Shown here: positions 1-6,758 of the stretch, one piece after another
Layout of the letters: every line of letters starts with the position of its first letter
Position numbering within the stretch: the first letter of the stretch is position 1
Assembly: GCA_013695405.1 (NCBI GenBank)
Contig: JACDAO010000170.1
Coordinates: forward strand, 1-19,847
Direction of reading: 5' to 3'
Source of the DNA: Acidobacteriota bacterium
GTDB taxonomy: Bacteria > Acidobacteriota > Vicinamibacteria > Vicinamibacterales > Vicinamibacteraceae
DNA: 19,847 nucleotides
The notes under the pieces: model-generated
The model's database searches: none
What the model was told of the DNA's origin: nothing
Seen by the model: the letters and a program-made list of their open reading frames with translations, nothing else
Position numbers and translations under genes: made by a program

Positions 1-672
1 CTTCTGGTCGTGCGTCGCGCGGTCGCCGTCCAGGGTGATCTTGACGCCGGTCAGGCCGAACGGCAGCAGCCGATCGACCACCGTCTCGGTCAGCAGCAGG
101 CCGTTGGTGATGATGCTGATGTTCATCGTCACGCCGCGGCTGCGGCAGGCCTCCGACAGGCGTTCGGCCAGCGCGTAGACCACCGGCAGGTTCAGCAGCG
201 GCTCGCCGCCGAAGAAGGTGAGGGTGAACCGCTCCGGGCCGAGCGCATCGAGACGGCTCTCGATCCAGCTGGCGGTGCGTGCCGCGGTCTCGAGCGACAT
301 CCGGGCCGCCGTGCCGTTGTACTCGCCGCCGTGATCGCCCTGGATGCAGTAATCGCAGGCGAAGTTGCACTGCAGGGTGGTCAGCAGCGTGACCCGCATG
401 TGACGGCTGTCTTCCCGCAAGTCGGTGAAGAACTGCTCGAGCGCCTGGTCCTCGGATTCGCGGCTGTCGACCAGGAAGCCGAGGCTGGCCAGTTCGGTCG
501 CGGCGGCCTGGCCATCGGCATCGAGGACGTCCCGGTCACCACGATCGATGCGGTCGATCAGGCTGACCACGTCGGGCGAGACGACGATCTGCGTGTCGGT
601 CAGGGTGTTGAACAGGAACGTGTCGGTCGACCCCGGTACCGGGGTGGCCACGGTGAAGCGTGATGCGCGCAT
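1..672 (-). CDS. Radical SAM protein, peptide-maturase-like, C-terminus outside the window
   Basis: This open frame enters through the left edge, so only the first 224 residues are visible. Residues 102-109 form the CxxxCxxC cluster (C102, C106, C109) that binds the 4Fe-4S/S-adenosylmethionine centre. FFGGEP at 153-158 is the GGE motif that contacts SAM, and ITNG at 188-191 and KITLDG at 211-216 fit later strands of the TIM barrel. The first 90 residues, with lfN-T near 20-24 and L-GFLVD near 64-69, resemble the N-terminal leader-binding type region common in RiPP or SPASM maturases; that is a family-level inference. An anaerobic sulfatase-maturase-type enzyme is the main alternative. The SPASM cysteines that would decide lie off the window. 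The ATG at 672 has no clear Shine-Dalgarno; the frame stays open upstream, and a GTG at 699 is an alternative start. No precursor peptide is evident next to it. Confidence 0.85.
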   Translation of the reverse strand, partial: MRASRFTVATPVPGSTDTFLFNTLTDTQIVVSPDVVSLIDRIDRGDRDVLDADGQAAATELASLGFLVDSRESEDQALEQFFTDLREDSRHMRVTLLTTLQCNFACDYCIQGDHGGEYNGTAARMSLETAARTASWIESRLDALGPERFTLTFFGGEPLLNLPVVYALAERLSEACRSRGVTMNISIITNGLLLTETVVDRLLPFGLTGVKITLDGDRATHDQK

Positions 673-1030
673 GGTCGGGTCCGTGGACGTCCGAGGCACC
701 CGGCGCGCGCGCGACCCGGTGCCATGGTCGCGGTGATGTCGGTGCTCCGCCGGAGCGCAGCGTGCCTGTGCGAGAACGGTGCCGTTGCAGCGTGGGGAGC
801 CGGCCGAGTGGTCTAAACCGTGAGTGAGGTAACGGATACGACGGAACCAGACAGGTTGGACCGACTCGGCCGGACGCAGAAAATGCCACCCGGCGTGCAC
901 CAGGTGTCGGCAGAATCCGCAAAGTGTCGGTGGAACGTCGGTCCAAGTGGCGCCGCGCGGCCGCGACCGACTGCCCGAGCCCACTGCCCGGTGCCCACTG
1001 CCCGATGGCCCGCTATCTGGCCCCGCCCCG
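673..1030. other. 358-bp intergenic spacer without a supported gene
   Basis: This lies between the radical SAM start and the end of the response regulator, both on the minus strand. I find no ORF with plausible family content and no complete tRNA. The radical SAM frame is open well into this spacer, but codon use there loses the G/C third-position bias of the coding region, so I treat it as non-coding. The only clear structure is the heptamer run at about 970-1011 and short GC palindromes such as CGCGGCCGCG near 958. It may hold the promoter and leader of the radical SAM gene, but I cannot point to convincing -35/-10 boxes. Confidence 0.5.
970..1011. repeat. Degenerate heptamer tandem repeat (NNTGCCC type)
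   Basis: Read on the plus strand, the segment is a run of units of about 7 bases: ACTGCCC, GAGCCC, ACTGCCC, GGTGCCC, ACTGCCC, GATGGCCC. ACTGCCC recurs three times at intervals of 13-14 bases. The same NNNGCCC heptamer design returns in the spacers at 3998-4018 and 19225-19245 with different leading bases. The repeat is outside any gene I support. Confidence 0.7.
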
Positions 1031-2419
1031 CTACACGTCCCGCAGCCGGCGCGTGACCTCGTTCAGGCCGAGGCGCGCCATTCGATGCTTCAGGGTGCTG
1101 AGCGGCAGGCGCAGGTGCCGTGCCGTCGCGGCCACGCTCCACTCCTGCTTCTCGAGCGCCTTGAGCAGGTAGCTGCGCTCGAAGGCCGCCACCGCCTGGT
1201 CCAGGACGCTGCCCGCCGGGTCGGCCTGGTTGGCGTCGAGCGCCGCCACCAGCACCTCCAGCGGCAGGTCGGCCTCGGTGATCTCGGTGGCGTCGCAGAC
1301 CGCGACCATCCGCTCGGCCAGGTTCTGCAACTCGCGGATGTTGCCGGGCCACGCGTACCGGTGCAGCACCGCCATCGCCGCCGGCTCGACCCCGCGGACC
1401 ATCTTGCGGAACCGCAACGCGTACCGGCGCACGAACACGTTGAGCAGCTGCTCGATGTCCTCGAGCCGTTCCCGCAACGGCGGCAGCCGCACCGGGATGA
1501 CGTTGATGCGGTAGAACAGGTCCTCGCGGAAGCGGCCCTGCTGCACCGCGACCCCGAGGTCGGCATTGGTTGCCACCAGCAGCCGGAAGTCGACCCGCAC
1601 CGGATGCCGGCCGCCTACCCGCTCGACCTCGTTCTCCTGAATCGCGCGCAGCAGCTTGGCCTGCAGGTCGAGCCGCAGGTCGCCGATCTCGTCGAGAAAA
1701 AGCGTCCCACCGTTTGCCAGCTCGAACTTGCCGAGCTGCTGGCGGACGGCGCCGGTGAAGGCGCCACGCTCATGCCCGAACAGGGTGCTCTCGACCAGCT
1801 CGCTCGGCACCGCTGCCAGGTTGACGGCGATGAACGGTCCCCGTCGCCGGTCCGATTCGAGATGGATGCGGCGCGCCAGCATCTCCTTGCCGGTGCCGCT
1901 CTCGCCGGTGATCAGCACCGTGGTGTCCAGCGCCGCCACCTTCTGCACCAGGCTCACCACGCTGCGCATGGCCGCGCTGGTGCCGGTGACGAACTCCTGG
2001 TTCTGGGCCTCGACCTGGGCGGTCAGCGACTCGACCCGATTGCGCAGGTCCTGACGCTCGCTGGCGTTGCGGACCAGGCCGCGCAGCGCGTCGTAATCGA
2101 ACTCCTTGGTGATGTAGTGGTAGGCGCCCAGCTTCATCGCCTGGACCGCAGTTTCGACTTCGGTGATCGCCGAGATCATGATCACCTCGAGCCCTTCGTG
2201 CTGCTCGCGGACCTGTTTGAGCAGGTCGAGCCCGCCGATCCCCGGCAGCCGGACGTCGAGCAGCATCAGATCGACCCGGGTCTGCTTGAGGCGGAGCAGG
2301 CCGTCCTCGCCGGTCGAGGTCGACAGCACGCGGTAGTCGCGCTTGAGGATTGCAGTCAGCGTGTCGCGCATCCCCTCGTCGTCGTCCACGATGAGGATGG
2401 TCTTCTGGGTCGGTGGCAT
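1031..2419 (-). CDS. Sigma-54-dependent response regulator (NtrC family)
   Basis: The 462-residue protein has the full NtrC-type order. A receiver domain (about 6-120) carries acidic D12-D14, phospho-acceptor D55 in LLDVRLPG and K105. The AAA+ sigma-54 interaction domain (about 145-375) has Walker A GESGTGKE at 172-179, the sigma-54-contacting GAFTGA loop at 219-224, Walker B FLDEIG at 241-246 and the WPGNIREL signature at 357-364. A Fis-type helix-turn-helix lies at about 420-452. It should activate transcription at sigma-54 promoters when phosphorylated. The usual K-P-F-D at the end of the receiver is K-E-F-D-Y-D here. No sensor kinase is adjacent, so the partner lies elsewhere. The ATG at 2419 lacks a strong Shine-Dalgarno, but the receiver domain begins right after it. 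The gene is divergent from lpdA. Confidence 0.95.
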   Translation of the reverse strand: MPPTQKTILIVDDDEGMRDTLTAILKRDYRVLSTSTGEDGLLRLKQTRVDLMLLDVRLPGIGGLDLLKQVREQHEGLEVIMISAITEVETAVQAMKLGAYHYITKEFDYDALRGLVRNASERQDLRNRVESLTAQVEAQNQEFVTGTSAAMRSVVSLVQKVAALDTTVLITGESGTGKEMLARRIHLESDRRRGPFIAVNLAAVPSELVESTLFGHERGAFTGAVRQQLGKFELANGGTLFLDEIGDLRLDLQAKLLRAIQENEVERVGGRHPVRVDFRLLVATNADLGVAVQQGRFREDLFYRINVIPVRLPPLRERLEDIEQLLNVFVRRYALRFRKMVRGVEPAAMAVLHRYAWPGNIRELQNLAERMVAVCDATEITEADLPLEVLVAALDANQADPAGSVLDQAVAAFERSYLLKALEKQEWSVAATARHLRLPLSTLKHRMARLGLNEVTRRLRDV

Positions 2420-2437
2420 GGGCGGCTCGGGCAGCTC

Positions 2438-2443
2438 ATCATA
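2438..2443 (-). promoter_or_regulatory. Possible -10 box (TATGAT) for the response regulator
   Basis: On the minus strand TATGAT sits 18 bases ahead of the ATG at 2419, which would give a very short leader. I see no matching -35 box, so this is a weak candidate. Confidence 0.25.
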
Positions 2444-2495
2444 CGGCGGCTGCCCCCGGGCGGCCGGTCAGAGAGCCAGCCGGGCGCAGTGAGCC

Positions 2496-2501
2496 TATAA
2501 T
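2496..2501 (+). promoter_or_regulatory. lpdA: Candidate -10 box (TATAAT) for the lpdA cluster
   Basis: A perfect TATAAT stands in an otherwise GC-rich divergent spacer, 44 bases before the lpdA start, which would place transcription initiation near 2508 and leave a leader of about 38 bases. The -35 position (about 2473-2478, GAGCCA) does not match consensus. It could therefore need an activator, or the box may be fortuitous. Confidence 0.45.
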
Positions 2502-2534
2502 CGAGAGTTTTCGTTCAACGGTTTTCTGGATCAC

Positions 2535-2545
2535 AGGAGCAGGGG
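2535..2545 (+). promoter_or_regulatory. lpdA: Ribosome binding site fixing the TTG start of lpdA
   Basis: AGGAG at 2535-2539 is followed six bases later by TTG at 2546. The protein from this TTG begins with the expected FDVVVIGAG strand, and no ATG or GTG lies close by in frame. This supports TTG as the real start. Confidence 0.7.
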
Positions 2546-3973
2546 TTGGCCAACGCATTCGATGTCGTGGTGATCGGCGCAGGCACCGGCGGGTACGTGG
2601 CGGCCATCCGTGCCGCGCAGCTCGGGCTGAGCACGGCCGTGGTGGAGCGCGATCAGGTACTCGGCGGCACCTGCCTGAACTGGGGCTGCATTCCCACCAA
2701 GGCGCTGCTCGAGCACGCGCATGCCTTCAAGGTGGCCCGCCAGGCCAAGGAGTGGGGGATCTCGCTCGGCGACGCCGCGGTCTCGATCGACATGGGCGCC
2801 GTGCAGAACCGGAAGGACAAGATCGTCCAGGGCCTGACCGGTGGCATCGGCATGCTCTTCAAGAAGAACAAGATCGAGTGGATCAAGGGGTCGGCGCGAC
2901 TGCTCGGCAAGGGCGAGATCGAGGTCACCGACAAGGCCGGCGCCACCTCGACGATCACTGCCGGACGCGAAATCGTCGTCGCCACCGGGTCGTCGCCGCG
3001 TAGCGTGCCGGGCATCGCCTTCGACTACCGGCGAATCATCACCAGTACCGAGGCGATGAACCTGCGGGCGGTGCCGCGCTCGATCATCGTGATGGGCAGC
3101 GGCGCGGTCGGAGTCGAGTTCGCGTCGATCTTCAACAGCTTCGGCACCGCCGACGTGACGCTGATCGAGCTGCTGCCGCGGATCGTGCCCAACGAGGACG
3201 CCGCGGTGTCCGCCCAGCTCGAGAAGAGCTTCCGCAAGAAGAAGATGCGCGTGTTGACCGGGACCAGGGTGACCGGCGCCACCGTCACGGGCGAGTCGGT
3301 GGAGGTGGTCGCGGAACTGCCCGACGGCAAGATCGAGACGCTGATCGCCGACTATCTGCTGGTGGCTACCGGGCGCGGCCCGGTCACCGACGGCCTGGGC
3401 GCCGAGCACGTCGGCCTGACCCTCGAGCGGGGTTACATCAAGGTCGACGAGCTGATGCGGACCGGCGTGCCCGGCATCTCGGCGGTGGGCGACGTGATCA
3501 CCCTGGGAAACGGCGCGCACAAGCAACTCGCCCACCTGTCGTCGGCCGAAGGCATCCTCGCGGCCGAGCGCATCGCCGGCCACACGGTGCGTCCGATTAC
3601 GTATGACCACGTGCCCGGCTGCACCTACTGCGACCCCGAGATCGGCAGCGTCGGGCTCACCGAGGAGCAGGCCAGGGAGCGCGGGTACGATGTCCGGGTC
3701 GGTTCGTTCCCGTTCGGCGTGCTCGGTCGCGCCAAGATCGCCAACGAGACCGAAGGCTTCGTCAAGATTGTCGCCGAGACCAGGTACGACGAAATCCTCG
3801 GGGTGCACATGATCGGCCCGCGGGCCACCGAGCTGGTTGCCCAGGCGACGCTGGCGCTGCGTCTCGAATGCACCGTCGAGGAGCTGATCCGGACCATCCA
3901 GGCCCACCCGACCATGTCCGAAGCCGTGGGAGAGGCCGCCCACGCCACGCACGGAGCCGCGATTCACATGTAA
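2546..3973 (+). CDS. lpdA: Dihydrolipoamide dehydrogenase (E3)
   Basis: The 475-residue flavoprotein reoxidises the dihydrolipoyl arm of 2-oxoacid dehydrogenase complexes and passes electrons to NAD+. Visible elements in order are the FAD-binding GAGTGG at 11-16, the redox disulfide in GGTCLNWGC (C43, C48), the NAD-binding GSGAVG at 184-189, the second FAD contact GDV at 315-317, and the active-site pair H454 and E459 in HPTMSE, supplied by the dimer partner. Length and spacing are normal for the family. An extra CxxC pair (C359, C362) opens the dimerisation domain. It starts with TTG and heads a cluster with E2 and lipB, which supports a role in a 2-oxoacid dehydrogenase complex rather than another member of the disulfide reductase family. 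Confidence 0.96.
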   Translation: MANAFDVVVIGAGTGGYVAAIRAAQLGLSTAVVERDQVLGGTCLNWGCIPTKALLEHAHAFKVARQAKEWGISLGDAAVSIDMGAVQNRKDKIVQGLTGGIGMLFKKNKIEWIKGSARLLGKGEIEVTDKAGATSTITAGREIVVATGSSPRSVPGIAFDYRRIITSTEAMNLRAVPRSIIVMGSGAVGVEFASIFNSFGTADVTLIELLPRIVPNEDAAVSAQLEKSFRKKKMRVLTGTRVTGATVTGESVEVVAELPDGKIETLIADYLLVATGRGPVTDGLGAEHVGLTLERGYIKVDELMRTGVPGISAVGDVITLGNGAHKQLAHLSSAEGILAAERIAGHTVRPITYDHVPGCTYCDPEIGSVGLTEEQARERGYDVRVGSFPFGVLGRAKIANETEGFVKIVAETRYDEILGVHMIGPRATELVAQATLALRLECTVEELIRTIQAHPTMSEAVGEAAHATHGAAIHM

Positions 3974-3984
3974 GGCAGGCCGCA

Positions 3985-4018
3985 GGCTACAGGCCTGTAG
4001 CCCGTAGCCCGTAGCCGA
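3985..4018. repeat. Perfect 18-bp palindrome followed by GTAGCCC heptamers
   Basis: GGCTACAGGCCTGTAGCC at 3985-4002 is a perfect palindrome. From 3997 it runs into tandem heptamers GTAGCCC, GTAGCCC, GTAGCCG. The element fills most of the 55-bp gap between lpdA and the E2 gene. RNA from it could form a hairpin inside the presumed operon transcript. No U-tract follows, so it is not a standard terminator. It ends about 11 bases before the E2 start, where no Shine-Dalgarno is visible. Confidence 0.8.
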
Positions 4019-4028
4019 TCGATTGCGT

Positions 4029-5375
4029 ATGCCAACAAACGTCGTGATGCCCCAGATGGGCGAGTCGGTCGCCGAAGGCACGGTCGTTCGCTGGATCAAG
4101 AAGGTCGGCGATGCCGTCGATCGCGACGAGCCGTTGTTCGAAATCTCGACCGACAAGGTCGACGCCGAGATTCCGTCACCGGCGGCCGGCGTGCTGCTCG
4201 AGATCCGGGTCAAAGAAGGCGAGACGGTGCCGATCGACAGCGTGGTCGGGATCCTCGGCCAGGCGGGCGAGCAGGTGGCGGCAGACGACGCACGGCGCGC
4301 CACGCCCGCGGCAGCGCCACAGGCCGACGGCACGGCCGCTTCGCCTCAATCGTCGGCGCAAGGTCAGAACACCGCCGGCACTGACGTGTCGGGTCAGCCC
4401 GCGGGTGGGTCGAACGGGAGCGGGCAGACCGACGAGCAGACCAGCGACGCGACGCCGGCGGGCAGCAGTGACGATGACGTGGCCGCGCGACGACGGCAGA
4501 AGTCGTCGCCGCTGGTGCGCAAGATTGCCGCCGAGCACGACGTCAACCTGTCCGGGCTCCAGGGATCGGGTGTCAGCGGCCGGGTCACCAAACAGGACAT
4601 CCTGAAGCACCTCGACGACCGCGACCGCGGGCCCGTCGCTGGCGCCGCGTCGCCGCCCGCGGCTGGCGGCCTGCGCATTGCCGCCTACCAGCCCGGCGAG
4701 GCCGTCGACGTGGTACCGATGCCGGTGATGCGCCGCAAGATCGCCGAGCACATGGTCTACAGCCGGCGTACATCGGCCCACGTGCACTCGGTCTTCGAGG
4801 TCGATTTCTCGAGCGTGGCGGCGGCGCGGCAGGCGCAGAAGGCCGACTTCGACGCCGCCGGCCTGAAGCTGACCTACCTGGCCTTCATCACGAAAGCGAT
4901 CGCCGACGCGTTACGCGCCGTGCCGATCGTCAACGCCGCCCTCGACGGCGACAACATCGTCTACAAGAAGGACGTCAACGTCGGCATCGCGGTGGCGCTC
5001 GACTGGGGGCTGATCGTGCCGGTGGTGCCCAGGACCGACGAGAAGAGCCTGCTCGGCATCGCGCGGGCGATCGCCGACCTCGCAGCGCGCGCCCGCGCCA
5101 AGCAGCTCAAGCCGGAGGACGTGCAGGGCGGCACCTTCACGATCACCAACCCGGGGTCGTTCGGCACCCTGTTCGGCATGCCGATCATCAACCAGCCGCA
5201 GGTCGCGATTCTCGCGGTCGGCACCATCGAAAAGCGCGTGGTCGTGGTCGACGACATGATCGCGGTCCGGCCGCGCGGATACCTGACGCTCGGCTACGAC
5301 CATCGGCTGGTCGACGGCGCGGTCGCCGACCAGTTCATGAGCCGGGTCAAGACCGCCCTCGAGCACTGGACCTGA
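4029..5375 (+). CDS. 2-oxoacid dehydrogenase complex E2 acyltransferase (lipoyl protein)
   Basis: The 448-residue protein has the full E2 layout. An N-terminal lipoyl domain (about 2-78) presents the lipoylated K43 in STDKVDAE. A flexible linker follows (about 81-156). The peripheral subunit-binding domain (about 160-195: SPLVRKIAAEH, then GSGVSGRVTKQDIL) docks E1 or E3. The catalytic domain (about 225-448) ends with DHRLVDG, where H425 and D429 match the acyltransferase H-x3-D-G motif. It moves an acyl group from lipoyl to CoA. The linker is rich in Ser, Thr, Gly, Gln and Asp rather than the common Ala-Pro. I cannot say whether the substrate is pyruvate, 2-oxoglutarate or a branched-chain oxoacid, since E1 is absent. 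I chose ATG 4029 over an in-frame TTG at 4023. The stop overlaps the lipB start by one base (TGATG). Confidence 0.94.
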   Translation: MPTNVVMPQMGESVAEGTVVRWIKKVGDAVDRDEPLFEISTDKVDAEIPSPAAGVLLEIRVKEGETVPIDSVVGILGQAGEQVAADDARRATPAAAPQADGTAASPQSSAQGQNTAGTDVSGQPAGGSNGSGQTDEQTSDATPAGSSDDDVAARRRQKSSPLVRKIAAEHDVNLSGLQGSGVSGRVTKQDILKHLDDRDRGPVAGAASPPAAGGLRIAAYQPGEAVDVVPMPVMRRKIAEHMVYSRRTSAHVHSVFEVDFSSVAAARQAQKADFDAAGLKLTYLAFITKAIADALRAVPIVNAALDGDNIVYKKDVNVGIAVALDWGLIVPVVPRTDEKSLLGIARAIADLAARARAKQLKPEDVQGGTFTITNPGSFGTLFGMPIINQPQVAILAVGTIEKRVVVVDDMIAVRPRGYLTLGYDHRLVDGAVADQFMSRVKTALEHWT

Positions 5376-6046
5376 TGTCGCCGCTGCGCGTGCAGCGGGC
5401 CGGTCTGGTGCCCTACGACGCGGCGCTGGTGATGCAGGCCGAACTGGTCGCGGCGCGCAAGGCCGACCTCGTCCCGGACACGCTGCTGCTGCTGCAGCAC
5501 CCGCCAGTCATCACGCTCGGCGCCAAGGTGCGCCAGTCGCGTGCGCACGTGCTGGCGTCCGACGCGACGTTGCAGGCCGACGGCATCGCGGTGTACGAGG
5601 CCGGACGCGGCGGCGACGTGACGTATCACGGCCCGGGCCAGCTGGTCGGCTATCCCATCCTCGACCTCAAGCCGGACCGTCTCGACGCGCATCGCTATGT
5701 GCGCGACCTCGAGGAGGTGCTGATTCGCACCTGCGGCGATTTCGGCCTGCCCGCCGGCCGCAAAGCCGGCCTGACCGGCGTCTGGATCGACGACGAGAAG
5801 GTCGCGGCGATCGGCGTCCGCCTGTCGCGCTGGGTGACCAGTCACGGCTTCGCGCTCAACGTCTCCACCAACCTCGAGCATTTCTCGCGAATCGTCCCGT
5901 GCGGCATCCCCGACTTCGGCGTCACGTCGCTTGCGGCGCTGCTGACGGCCCCGCCCTCCATGGACGAGGTCGAGCAGCGCGTCGTCGTGCACCTGTGCGC
6001 GGTGTTCGAGCGGGTCCTCGCGGACCCCGTTGCCCTGCCGGCCTGA
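5375..6046 (+). CDS. lipB: Octanoyl-[acyl carrier protein] transferase
   Basis: The 223-residue enzyme transfers octanoyl from acyl carrier protein to the lipoyl-domain lysine, the first step of endogenous lipoylation. It carries the family signature RGGDVTYHGPGQ at 78-89, catalytic K142 in EKVAAIG, the RxxxWVTSHGFALNV strand at about 149-163, and catalytic C176 in VPCGI. Length is typical. Its ATG overlaps the E2 stop, so translation is probably coupled to that of its own substrate protein. LipA, which adds the sulfurs, is not in the window. Confidence 0.96.
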   Translation: MSPLRVQRAGLVPYDAALVMQAELVAARKADLVPDTLLLLQHPPVITLGAKVRQSRAHVLASDATLQADGIAVYEAGRGGDVTYHGPGQLVGYPILDLKPDRLDAHRYVRDLEEVLIRTCGDFGLPAGRKAGLTGVWIDDEKVAAIGVRLSRWVTSHGFALNVSTNLEHFSRIVPCGIPDFGVTSLAALLTAPPSMDEVEQRVVVHLCAVFERVLADPVALPA

Positions 6047-6095
6047 CCGTCCCGAGGCCTGGAATAACCGGCCAGGGCCCGGTGTTCTGATAGGC

Positions 6096-6100
6096 GGAGG
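6096..6100 (+). promoter_or_regulatory. Shine-Dalgarno (GGAGG) deciding the sigma factor start
   Basis: GGAGG lies four bases before ATG 6105. The frame is open 25 codons further upstream, but that stretch overlaps the end of lipB and gives no family-like sequence. The site argues for starting at 6105. Confidence 0.7.
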
Positions 6101-6104
6101 GGTG

Positions 6105-6728
6105 ATGAAGAAAGATTCCAGCACCGAACGCGTGCTGCTCGAGCAGCTGAGGACCGGTCAGCCGGGCGCAGTGGATTCGCTGGCAACCGCCTACGGCAGC
6201 AAGGTCTATCAGCTGGCCTTCCGGTACATGAAGAACCGCGAGGACGCCGAGGAAGTGGCGCAGGACGTGTTGATGAAGGTCGTCAACAAGGTCCAGGCCT
6301 TCCGGGGCGACGCGGCGCTGTCGAGCTGGATCTACCGCATCACCTTCAACACCGCGATGTCGCGGCTGCGCAACGGCAAGTTCACGCGCCCCGCCGAGGT
6401 CTCCGAGCACGACCTGCCCGGCCTGGAGCACGAAGACGGAGTCCGTCGCGTACGCGAGGCGCCCGACTGGACCAGCCTGGCCGACGAGGCCTTCCTGCGT
6501 GGGCAGCTGCGCAGCCGGCTCGCCGATGCGATGAAGGACCTGCCCGAGATCTACCGCACGCCGATCGTGCTGCGCGACATTCAGGGACTGTCGACCGAAG
6601 AGGCGAGCCGCGTGCTCAACGTCAAGAGCCAGACGCTCAAGTCGCGGCTCCATCGCGGCCGGTTGATCCTGCGGTCGCGCCTGGCCGACTTCAGCACCGG
6701 GCTGACGCTGCACTCGTCGGTAGCCTAG
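6105..6728 (+). CDS. ECF-type RNA polymerase sigma factor
   Basis: The 207-residue protein has sigma region 2 at about 25-92 (LAFRYMKNREDAEEVAQDV for core binding, then FRGDAALSSWIYRI for -10 recognition) and region 4 at about 140-192 (LPEIYRTPIVLRDIQGLSTEEAS, then the SQTLKSRLHRGR recognition helix). Regions 1.1 and 3 are missing, as in ECF (group 4) sigma factors. It lies 58 bp downstream of lipB on the same strand, so it may be co-transcribed, but it has its own good ribosome binding site. No anti-sigma or zinc-finger gene follows; the next gene is convergent. What signal it answers cannot be read from the window. Confidence 0.93.
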   Translation: MKKDSSTERVLLEQLRTGQPGAVDSLATAYGSKVYQLAFRYMKNREDAEEVAQDVLMKVVNKVQAFRGDAALSSWIYRITFNTAMSRLRNGKFTRPAEVSEHDLPGLEHEDGVRRVREAPDWTSLADEAFLRGQLRSRLADAMKDLPEIYRTPIVLRDIQGLSTEEASRVLNVKSQTLKSRLHRGRLILRSRLADFSTGLTLHSSVA

Positions 6729-6758
6729 GGGGCGAAGCCCGAAAGCCTCCCTGGCTAC
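6720..6758. terminator. Inverted repeat between convergent genes, possible bidirectional terminator
   Basis: GTAGCC at 6720-6725 and AGGG at 6727-6730 pair with CCCT at 6749-6752 and GGCTAC at 6753-6758, with one bulged T. A smaller hairpin, GGGC-GAA-GCCC at 6730-6740, lies inside. The repeat covers both stop codons of the convergent sigma factor and CNNM genes, as a shared terminator would. There is no T-tract on either side, so intrinsic termination is not certain. Confidence 0.4.

Noticed and set aside
802..817. Plus-strand stretch resembling the D-arm of tRNA-Ser/Leu (GGCCGAGTGGTCTAAA)
   Set aside because: No anticodon arm, no T-arm with GGTTCRA and no acceptor pairing could be found on either side, so it is at best a chance match or remnant.
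876..888. Minus-strand TGGCATTTTCTGC as a sigma-54 promoter for the radical SAM gene
   Set aside because: The GG and GC elements are 8 bases apart; sigma-54 sites need 10, and spacing is strict.
820..1056. Small plus-strand ORF in the left spacer
   Set aside because: No ribosome site, GTG start, composition driven by the heptamer repeat, and it runs into the response regulator antisense.
2531..4333. 600-codon open frame antisense to lpdA
   Set aside because: His/Asp/Gly-rich composition typical of antisense shadows; lpdA on the other strand has all catalytic motifs.
6067..6083. ACCGG/CCGGT inverted repeat between lipB and the sigma gene
   Set aside because: Only a 5-bp stem in GC-rich DNA, without T-tract; not enough to call a terminator or operator.
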